A stretch of 38,350 nucleotides of DNA from Lingula anatina (lineage: Eukaryota; Brachiopoda; Lingulata; Lingulida; Lingulidae). Positions 21,890 to 32,200 of the stretch are shown piece after piece; the first letter of the stretch is position 1, and each line of letters starts with the position of its first letter. Under the pieces are notes generated by a model. The model did not search any database. It worked only from the letters and a program-made list of their open reading frames with translations, and was not told the DNA's origin. A program made the position numbers and the translations under genes. The stretch is taken from positions 431,150-469,499 of the forward strand of contig NW_019775636.1 of the NCBI RefSeq assembly GCF_001039355.2, given 5' to 3'.

Positions 21890-24800
21890 ATGAGCCATCA
21901 AGATTTTAGTGTGTCAGAAGGTACCCAAAGCAGTGTTATTTGCAAACTGAACCTCCTGGTTTTGGTCTCAGTACTGTACATGTACAGGTACCTGTAGCAT
22001 GCAGAGTAAAGACAGATATATTTGAGACTAAATGCCTATAGAAATTGGAAGGACAAGTGTCTGTCATTTAAGATTGACTGTTACAGCTATTATTGATAGA
22101 ACAATTTTCTCCATGTTTCAGTTTCTGCTGACATTCTGTGTGAGTTTCTTGAAGTGGCATTCCATTGTATCCTGTATGTGAGGCAGGTCTATCCACCTGG
22201 AGTCTTTGAAAGAAGAAAAAAGTACAATATTCCAGTGCAGGTATAAAATTTCAACCACCTACATACATGTATAACACATGCATACTAGTACATGCACACA
22301 GGGCCCATATACTCAGTATACGCAAGAGAGGGGTCTTTCTCTGAGAAAGTGGACCTTTTAACACAAAACTTTTATATAACTGGATCAAATTTTACCCAGA
22401 GTGGACCCTGTCCTGGTTGGAACCCCACACCCTCCCAAACCTCCTGGCCATGGGCCTGCACGCACACTTGATTTCACACTTACACATTAGACCCTGCTCC
22501 TGACTTGATGGGAATGTTTTTACCTCCCTCTGCAGAATCCAACCTGGATGCTGTACAGTTTGTGTACATATACATTTATCCCTAAGTGCTCAGTGCCAAG
22601 CTGGTAGACAGCAGGCACTTTTTATAAAGGACTGGTTCATTGTCCTTGGACATAGCTAAGCCCATGTCCTCCAGTTCCTGGGAGAGGGGGGGGGACACTA
22701 TAACCACACTGCCATCAACACACATCATATCAAAAATATTTATATTTCACACCAGCTATCCATCACCTTGAAGTTGTGTATTGATTAGATTTTGAAGATA
22801 TTTTCACTTCTCATCTGATATCTAATCACACTGATGTATATTGATTTAACGTAGAAATTAAATGTTTATTTTATTACCAGGTATCTTATCACCCTGAACT
22901 TGTATATTGATTAAATTAATAATTGTTTTCCTTTCCACTCAACATCTCATCTTCCCGAAGTTTTATATTGACTAAATTAAAAACTATTTTTATTTCCCAC
23001 CAGGTATCACGTCACCCAGAGGTGAGGAGTTATATCCAGGAGGTGGTGAAAAGTCTGAGACCATTGCTTCAAAATAACGAGCTGGAGAAAGTGGTGTTGG
23101 TGATCCTGGACGGTTTTGAACGTCCTGTAGAAAGATTTGTCTTCGAGATAACAACTCCACAACAACCCAATATCAGGTATGTTGATTGTTATTGTAACAG
23201 GTGCTAACTTACTAATATGTATGTAAATAAGTCAACAATTTCTGAGAACTTGCCTGTTTCTGTTATGCTTTGTTTTACATTAATTTGGAACATGTTGGAT
23301 ATGTAAATGTAAATTTAACTGTTATAGTATTTCCAAGTAATTGTGCTTAAATCTTTAAATCTGCTTTCACTTCGGAACAAGCTTGGTTACATTTACCAAA
23401 TACAATGTTTTATACATAGTACATGATGCATGAAAAAAATGAATTTCTGTTGGTTGTGAGCAGAAAGTTAGTTCCAAGTTAGATGTCATGTATTTTTGAA
23501 TAACTAAAAATAGAAGATATAAAGTCTTGAACTTTGATTTTGATTGCTATATTTTTAGTGATGACAGTTTCTTACTGAGGATAGAGCAGGCCTTGAGGTC
23601 ATTTATTTTAAAGCTGAATATTTGTGAGGCTCTGCTGTCAGACAAGCCAAAAGGTAACTTCAGATTCTACATAGTAATTCCAAGACTGGTGGTTTGTATT
23701 GATCATCAGTTTTTAGGCACTGACAATATTTATACAGAAAAAGCATGTCTTAATTTCCCTGTTCAAAATAGGAAAAAGGGTTGAATTTATTATTGACAAT
23801 GTGATATCCATAAAATATTACAACAAAAGTTAATATGCACATAAATGTGACCGTGTGAGTGATTACTTTTACAAGTTAGATCAATTCTGAATTTTGATAC
23901 TATACCCAATTCTTGTTCTTTTCAGACTTTTGCCTCAAACTTTGCCCTCCATATTATGTCATTTAATCCAGCTGATATGTTTTGATTGCTGTAATCTTCA
24001 AGTTGTTATGATGCAAATTAGACAAAAAAATTTAATTCATTTTGACACGCTGAACAACTTCTTTTCTTAACTTAAAATTGCATTTTCAGACTGCACATGG
24101 ACAGTTCAAGTTCACACCAAAGAAAGTGCTGTGGACACCTTACAAAGTCAGCCACTCATAGAGGTAGAATTCTAGCTTAGAAAATAATTAAAAAAGAAAA
24201 AGATTAAGTTCATTTTAAATAATTTAGCAAGAATACTGTGAATATTATGTGAAAAATGCACTTTTAAAGTTTTTATCATAACTGTGTTTTAAATTTTACT
24301 ACATTTTGGACTGATATCATTGAATTATTTTCAGTTGTTTCAGAAGTTTCTTATTCAGGACATCAGATTCATGTTAAAATGACTGAATCATATTTTTATG
24401 CTTGGTATGCTACTTTTTTGCAGTTTTTCTACTTGTTCATAATTTGTTGTGATTTATTGTGAGGAAGGATGTAACCATGGTAACTGTTATTATTTAAACC
24501 AGTCGTTTCCATGGGTACAAGCTGAAGATCTCCAGACCAGCATGGCAGACTCTAGACTAGTGCCACTGAAAGCCATGCAGACTGGGCTTGTACAGGTCAG
24601 TGACCTCATTTTTATTCTGTTTTTGACCTTGTTCATCATCTTATAATTATACATATTACGATTTTCATTTTCTGTATACAACATGCATATTGCAGTTATG
24701 TTAGGAAACATTTACAGTGAATTTTAGTTAGTTTTAGTTAGGTCAACCAAACTCATTCTGAATGAACCTTTAGACTGGTATGAAGAGTTAAGATACAGTG

Positions 24801-25163
24801 GGGCCTCTGCTACACCCCAGGTGGACCCCTCAGCTCTGGTCATTGAATCCTTGTTGGGAGGGGGGGGGGGGGGTTCTGGTCCATGGTTCAGTTGTTTTGA
24901 CCTGGAATGGCTTCAACATCTACAAAGACTACTTTGAACACACATACCACTCTACTTTTTATTTCAAATATAAATAAACAGGCATTATTAAATGAATGAA
25001 TACATGACATAAAAAGATAACACTTGTTTTTCTACATTCCATGTTGGTATATAAAACTATATGACACAATGTTTTTATACATTCCATGTTGGTATATAAA
25101 ACTATATGACGGAATGTTTTTCAGATGCAGCTGTATGCTGAGGAAATTGAAGATAAAACGTGA
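21890..25163 (+). CDS. MAD2L2: MAD2L2 / REV7, HORMA-domain protein
   Basis: Small HORMA-domain adaptor. In the family it is the non-catalytic subunit of DNA polymerase zeta with REV3, a component of shieldin-type repair control and an APC/C modulator; it acts in the nucleus. Exons: 21890-21920, 22122-22240, 23004-23176, 23559-23653, 24090-24163, 24503-24595, 25125-25163. All splice junctions are in phase, giving 207 aa against 211 in human. Recognisable segments are [20 protein letters not shown] and [18 protein letters not shown] (exon 2), [19 protein letters not shown] and [20 protein letters not shown] (exon 3), [15 protein letters not shown] (exon 4), [11 protein letters not shown] with SRLVPLKAM (exon 6), and [12 protein letters not shown] (exon 7, the safety-belt end). 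The N-terminal exon ([10 protein letters not shown]) is chosen because its phase-1 donor completes a Val codon at exon 2, matching the family. A plausible poly(A) signal AATAAA is at 25813. Tandem duplications precede exons 3 and 7. Confidence 0.93.
22745..23010 (+). repeat. Degenerate tandem units echoing the MAD2L2 exon 3 acceptor
   Basis: About four diverged units of 50-75 bp precede exon 3. Each resembles polypyrimidine - CCAG - GTATC..CATCACCC..GAA.TTG - TATATTGATTAAATTA. The best echo is near 22878-22915, where TTATTACCAG|GTATCTTATC is followed by ACCCTGAACTTG. It copies the true CCCACCAG|GTATCACGTCACCCAGAGG at 23004. Others are near 22751, 22805 and 22930. Confidence 0.6.
24853..24873. 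repeat. Poly-G tract in MAD2L2 intron 6
   Basis: A run of about 15 consecutive G bases within a GGG-rich stretch. Simple low-complexity sequence, and a possible sequencing-length uncertainty. Confidence 0.8.
25033..25124 (+). repeat. 45-bp tandem duplication at the MAD2L2 exon 7 acceptor
   Basis: Two units starting TACATTCCATGTTGGTATAT (from 25033 and from 25078; period 45) run into ATGTTTTT. The second ends in the functional TTTTTCAG before exon 7 at 25125. The first has TTTTTATAC instead, so only the second makes an acceptor. Confidence 0.85.
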
Positions 25164-25554
25164 AGCTTGTCTAAAACAGATGGAATATTTATCTATGATA
25201 AAGTCCAATGTCTTTGCACTATGGACTGCTTATATGTAAGATACTGAAGATCCACTTTGATTTCTGAATTTTGTACCAGACTCATGAGTAAACTAAAATG
25301 CATCTGCTGCCAAGTGAGCCTTCATTGTCATGTACTGTTTAGAGCATCTACATTTAGGATCAGGTGGATGAAGTGATGACCAGAACTGAAATGTTTGTTG
25401 GCCTTTTCAGTATGTTAAAAGTAGTGTGCATTATACCTGCAGCTGTCCTATTACTATTTACTATTATGCAATTACATTGAATATAAAAGGAAAATGTAGA
25501 GAACCAGTGAAATGATAAGATGGAATTGTGCGTAGGTGTGTTTCTGCATGTACA

Positions 25555-25627
25555 TGTTTGTATGTATGTGTGTCCGTAGGCGTGTATGTACCTGTGTGTG
25601 TGTGTGTGTCTGTGTCTTTGTGTGTGT
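25555..25627. repeat. (TG)n microsatellite in the MAD2L2 3'UTR region
   Basis: Imperfect GT-rich run around an uninterrupted TGTGTGTGTGTGTG core. It lies about 400 bp after the MAD2L2 stop codon. Open frames through it are low-complexity. Confidence 0.8.
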
Positions 25628-25812
25628 TATCATCTCCATTTCTTGCCAGAAGGTGGACATAAAAATTGTTCACTTTGTCTTAAAGATGAATTTTCCACCT
25701 GTCTCTAGTCATTTTTGCTGTACATTATGCTGGCAACTTATCAAGTTGTAGAATTGTATCATTAGTAGTAAAACGTAGACTAGCTGTCTACTTTTGCTGC
25801 TATGACCATGTT

Positions 25813-25858
25813 AATAAAAATAATGGAATATCCACAGTTTGTGAACATTACTTTTATT
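25813..25858. terminator. Convergent poly(A) signals of MAD2L2 (+) and PEX2 (-)
   Basis: AATAAA on the plus strand at 25813-25818 lies 650 bp after the MAD2L2 stop. Its complement TTTATT at 25853-25858 gives AATAAA on the minus strand, 418 bp after the PEX2 stop. Cleavage 15-30 nt past each signal would make the two transcript ends abut or overlap. Poly(A) use is inferred from the motifs. Confidence 0.55.
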
Positions 25859-26275
25859 AAAGTCTGTATTTTTTCATGTTTTCTTACATAATTAATGTAA
25901 CAAATAAGATGCATCACAACTTATTTAGGAAAATAACATTTTAATTTATGAAAAATTGATAGTGGCTGATTTAATAACCACTATAAATTGGCACAATATT
26001 TAACTCCCCAGGATAGCACTTCCTCACAATTAACTCGTCCTCTCATACATAAATGGCTTTTTGCTTAAGAGTAGTGTTTCACAAAATCCACATCTCAGTG
26101 TCGACATCTCCCAAGAACAAGGAAAAAGAATCTATCTGCATGTTCTAAGAATACAGTAATATCATTGGTCAGAAGCAGATCTGATGCTTCATGTGCTACT
26201 GTCACATCTAACCAGGTTGGTTTCTTAGCTTCAGTCAAGGTTTTCTGCATATAATGATTCTCATTTTCTTATTGG

Positions 26276-29200
26276 CTACAAGTCCTTTGTATCCTCCATT
26301 CTTACTGGTTGGATGCCACTTTCCTCCTCCACACACTGCCCACATACAGGACAGGAGTAGGACTGGTCAGCCATCACATTACTCTGGAATAAGGTAAATG
26401 TAAACATTTGATAAACTATATTAATAAAACAGGAAGTCCATCACATACAGGACAGGAGTAAGACTGGTCAGCCATCACATTACTCTGAAATAAGGTAAAT
26501 GTAAACATTTGACAAAGCAGAAAGCCCTTGATAGCTGGGAATGGATTTATTATTCAGAAAAATGTAAGAGAAAAAATATCATGACCTTACATGATACAAA
26601 ATACTTTCATTAATATGACTGATACTCAAAATATGTTTTAAGTTCAATATTAAAATATTATACTCACTGAATATAATATTAAAATATTATATTCAGTGAG
26701 TTGTAAAAAAATCTTTGAGGTCAACTTGGTTTTCATAAGATTTATCACAAAATTGCATTTGACCTTTTTCAAGGAAATACCACATATCAAATTAGTTCGA
26801 ATTCAGATGGAATTGCCAAATAGTATAAATACATACCTGTATACAATAATAACAGAACACATGTCTACATCCTAACTGGTGTGGGTTGTTAGTGTCTACA
26901 TATACAATATAAATACATACCTGTATACAATAATAACAGAACACATGTCTACATCCTAACTGGTGTGGGTTGTTAGTGTCTACATATACAATATAAATAC
27001 ATACCTGTATACAATAATAACAGAACACATGTCTACATCCTAACTGGTGTGGGTTGTTAGTGTCTACATATACAATATAAATACATACCTGTATACAATA
27101 ATAACGGAACACATGTCTACATCCTANNNNNNNNNNNNNNNNNNNNNNNNNNNNNNNNNNNNNNNNNNNNNNNNNNNNNNNNNNNNNNNNNNNNNNNNNN
27201 NNNNNNNNNNNNNNNNNNNNNNNNNNNNNNNNNNNNNNNNNNNNNNNNNNNNNNNNNNNNNNNNNNNNNNNNNNNNNNNNNNNNNNNNNNNNNNNNNNNN
27301 NNNNNNNNNNNNNNNNNNNNNNNNNNNNNNNNNNNNNNNNNNNNNNNNNNNNNNNNNNNNNNNNNNNNNNNNNNNNNNNNNNNNNNNNNNNNNNNNNNNN
27401 NNNNNNNNNNNNNNNNNNNNNNNNNNNNNNNNNNNNNNNNNNNNNNNNNNNNNNNNNNNNNNNNNNNNNNNNNNNNNNNNNNNNNNNNNNNNNNNNNNNN
27501 NNNNNNNNNNNNNNNNNNNNNNNNNNNNNNNNNNNNNNNNNNNNNNNNNNNNNNNNNNNNNNNNNNNNNNNNNNNNNNNNNNNNNNNNNNNNNNNNNNNN
27601 NNNNNNNNNNNNNNNNNNNNNNNNNNNNNNNNNNNNNNNNNNNNNNNNNNNNNNNNNNNNNNNNNNNNNNNNNNNNNNNNNNNNNNNNNNNNNNNNNNNN
27701 NNNNNNNNNNNNNNNNNNNNNNNNNNNNNNNNNNNNNNNNNNNNNNNNNNNNNNNNNNNNNNNNNNNNNNNNNNNNNNNNNNNNNNNNNNNNNNNNNNNN
27801 NNNNNNNNNNNNNNNNNNNNNNNNNNNNNNNNNNNNNNNNNNNNNNNNNNNNNNNNNNNNACTGGTGTGGGTTGTTAGTGTCTACATATACAATATAAAT
27901 ACATACCTGTATACAATAATAACAGAACACATGTCTACATCCTAACTGGTGTGGGTTGTTAGTGTCTACATATACAATATAAATACATACCTGTATACAA
28001 TAATAACAGAACACATGTCTACATCCTAACTGGTGTGGGTTGTTAGTGTCTACATATACAATATAAATACATACCTGTATACAATAATAACAGAACACAT
28101 GTCTACATCCTAACTGGTGTGGGTTGTTAGTGTCTACATATACAATATAAATACATACCTGTATACAATAATAACAGAACACATGTCTACATCCTAACTG
28201 GTGTGGGTTATTTGGCCAGTGTCCACATATCGCACACTCCTTGTAATCTGCTGGACACCTGGGTTGACCACAGGGCTCCCCAGGGCTGGATGGTCTTAAC
28301 AGGAGCCTTAATGCGGCATTTTTAATTTTTCTGAAGTTGATGAGAGGAAGCATGAAGAATAAAAACTCCTGGAAGTAAAGAAAGAGAAAGTGATAATTAT
28401 AAATACACAAAGATGTTTTAAGTGCATCTGGTATTTTATCAGTTTTCAAAAGCTTTGCAAATATTAAATATTCATCAACTAAAATACTTGGTTTATAAGA
28501 AGCAATATTATGGTATTATCTATTTATTAAAAAATGTTATCACATAAGCAAAAAAAAAATGTCACTGACCAGAAATGTTCTGAAGGTAAATTTGCACTTT
28601 AAATCAAAAACTGACTTTTAAAAGGAAGAGGGCGAAGGAATCAATATTAATTACTAAATAACAGAAAAAAAATAGTTTAAACTTACTGCAAATCCATGCC
28701 ATAGCAATTCTCTGCTCATGTAGTCAAAGCTGACCTGAAAACACATTTTTCAACGTAAGATGACATTGTCTATAGTAAATTATCAATGCTTTCAAAAATT
28801 AACAATCAAATACAAACCAATGTAGCAACATGTGTTGTGATGGGTATCAATTCAGACTTGAATGGTGAATGAAAAATCAATTTATGCCCTGCAAAGATTC
28901 AAAACTGTTTTTGTGCCAACATTCTCCAGTAAGCTGAACTCACCTGCCTAGCCTCTTGCATTCTGGGAAATACTGCCTGAATTCCCAGAATTCTCTCTAT
29001 CAGCATTTGATAGCTTCCTTTCTGTAGGAAGATGAGAAAGTTTGCAAGTGTGGCAATTTTCCACAGGTCACTGAGCCAGTCTAACAGCTTCCAGAACTGA
29101 AATGTTGTGTTAAAGAAAAATTTATATAGTTACATGAATATACATGTAGATGCAGACATTTGCACAAGCAAGAGAGAGAGAGAGAAAGACAGACAGGCAG

Positions 29201-32200
29201 ACTAATCAATACAGTATACACTCTGGAAGAATTTCAATTAGAAATGATGAATTTGTTAATTCTGCCTGCAAATAAAATCCAAATACCTATATAAAGTGAA
29301 CCAAGTATAGTCGTCGCTATTTTTTTTAACCCTTTACTGTTAGTATTAGACAGACACACAGAATCTCGGAGTTGAATTGAAAAAGACCTTTATAGTCAGC
29401 AATTCTACGTCAGAGTAAAAATAGAGGCAAGTTGGTTATATAGAGTAATTGCCAGTAAAACTCTGCTTGAAACTCGGGGTGTCTGCTCAATGATAATGTT
29501 AAAATCACACAATCCTAGCAGTAATCCTACCTTGTCAATATGCCTGATATTTTGTGTCATTTTTGACAAGTCATGTGATCTCTCCTTCAACCAAGGCCCC
29601 CCCACAGTGAGGACAGCATACCATATCCTCTGCTTTCTGGATATCCACCTGACGCATCTGGAACTGCCTGTATTATCCTTGTATCTCAGACCTAACATCT
29701 GTTGTCCTATTGTAGCTTCAACAGCATCCAGAGAAAACTGAAATAGAAAAATAAATAAATTATTATTTAAAAAAAAACATTCCTCTGCAAGGTCCTCTCT
29801 ACTACACAGATACTGCCCTTTAACTCATAAATTGTACAATTCATTTTGTGTAGAAAATAGTCTCACATGATTAGTTCTACCATTTTTATATGTAGAACAG
29901 GACTCTGTACTACTTGCAGACAACACTCATGGTTTTTATTAAACAATCCAAAAAATAATCATAGATCTTAACACAAAAACAAGAAGATGTCATATTAATT
30001 AATTTCGGAAGTGATTATTTCCATTTTACACAGACAATTTTAATCAATCAAGGCATTGTAAGCAATTTAAAAACTGCCATTAAAATGGTTTCCCAAAATA
30101 ATGTCATTGAGTCTTCTTTCTCCTTCTCTTCGCCCTTTTTTGGGCCAGTGTCCTTTAAATATCAGACAGCAGCAGAATGTTAAACTTTACTTAGTGTGAA
30201 CTTGAGGCAGACACCTGTTAAGTTTCATTGCATGGGTCTGTTAGTATGACTACATAACATATAATCCACAATGTAATATCATGTATGAAATCCATATCTA
30301 AGGATCCAGATTTACGATAAGGAAGCCTTGTTACTGAATTCATATTAGAATTCAAACTGTCAAATTACTTTTATTAGTACTTGAAAAAAAGTAAAAAGCA
30401 CACATCATTAATCCTGAGATTTAACCTTACAACAGCCCTGCATATTAAGTTATATTACAGCACTTGTAGAAGAAAAATAAAATTATAATAATTGAACTTG
30501 GCAGGGTAGACTGATTTAAATCCCCAGCATAAAGGTCTTAAGTCAATGGTCCCGGTTTGCATGGACCTGTAGTTTAATGTACACGCTCCACTTAATGAGA
30601 AAAACACCCAGCAACAAACAAATCAGCAGCTGCCATTGAATAAAACACAATCTGCCTCTTAAAACATAATTGAAATATAAGCAATGAGGCATTGTTGCTG
30701 CCTGCACTGTGTGTGAACACAATGGCAGGGCTAATGTAACAATCAATAGGTTTATCAAAGATTTCCCAGGTATTACAGTGTGTTATTGCTACGCAAGGCA
30801 CAGGAAGTGGTAGCTAACTTCGATACGCTCTCCCAAGGTTTGTGTACAGTCATCAGCTGACTTCAGTCTCTGGAACAGGGTTCAAACCTTGCACCTTATT
30901 TTCCAGACAACCTCCCAGGAGCTTGTGGAAAGGTGCAAGACTGCAATCAGCAGCAGCTGCTGGCTCTGAACCTCTACTGATCAAGTGACAAAACTGACAT
31001 CTTCGTGACACTGCGACATCACAGTTGACAGCCGTCTTAACAACGTGTCACATCTAGAGACATTTGGCCAAGAATACAGCCAAGCAAACACACTTAACTG
31101 GCTGACTTAAACCTTAAGGATCAGATCCTTGAGGGAAAAAAAAGATAAAAGGTAACACTTTCGCGTAGCTGTAATCCCAGCTGACACTGCAACCGTCAAA
31201 TTTCCAGGCACCTGTCACCCAGAATAACAGATAAATAGCTGATATTTCCTAGGAATAAACTTCTTAGAAAACAATGGATCCAGGGGACAGTGGGTACTTG
31301 GAAGGGCTGATAGAGGTAAGATTTAGGGGCTGTATGTGCACTCCAGGAATTTCCTGTTGATGAAAAATGTTGAACCAGGTATAAAAATCATGTTATAGAT
31401 TCAAGTGGAACAATATACAGTCATATATTTGTTACTGCTTAATAATAATAAGAGGAAGAAAAAGAACATGGCTTTGCATGTCAACAATATTTTTGAGTAA
31501 CACTATCCAACTGAAAGTATTAAACAGAATGTTTACATATTTCAACATTTTCTTTTGGTCTTTTTTTTTTCATGAAAAGTACTGAAAAAACGCAGCACTT
31601 TTCTACCAAATGTACAAACATTCAGTGCTGAAAAAATTACAACAATATAAGTATCACCTTTCTAAAATAAATATCTACAAATGCCCACCATTTCTACAAA
31701 TTTTTTTCCACTAAAAAAACAATAACATACACAGCACCTTTTTACTGAAACTAGCACACTTGTTCAGGATTTAATTGGTATATCATACAGTTGTTTGTTG
31801 TATTCCCTCCTCAGCAGGGGACATGTTCAGGAATATTAATGAGCTTGGGTCTCGCCGGATCACATACAATTCTTACTATTGCAGCATAATTTTCAATTGT
31901 TTACAATTGCCTGGTTTTCTGCTGTAGCGATAAATTATGGGTGCAAGCAGGCAAAGAGGTTGCTAATTTGGGTCATGATGGCATGTGAAATTTTTGTCAA
32001 ATGTTACAGAAACCTAATAATGGCTAAGGCTATACTTTATCATACTATCCAACTTTACATTATCTTTATGAAAAAAATTACCAGTAGATATTTGTCTACA
32101 ATCGAAAAATACTCATTGACAAGAGACTCATGACATACACATCACAATAATAAAAACTCAAGAAAATTGTTTTTTAAAAATGAGAGATTAAGGAAGGAAG

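Noticed and set aside
25464-25751. Thr/His- and Cys/Val-rich open frames on both strands
   Set aside because: They are translations of the (TG)n microsatellite in the MAD2L2 3'UTR region.
27047-27898. Long open frames through the N gap on both strands
   Set aside because: They consist mostly of unknown bases. Only the minus-strand PEX2 frame on the right side has real protein similarity.
26837-28209. CRISPR-like regular repeats
   Set aside because: Units are directly adjacent with no unique spacers, are 84 bp long, and contain PEX2 exon sequence in a eukaryotic gene.
30543-30801. Two short hydrophobic open frames on the minus strand within PEX2 intron 3
   Set aside because: No flanking splice signals in phase with PEX2, and PEX2 is already full length without them.
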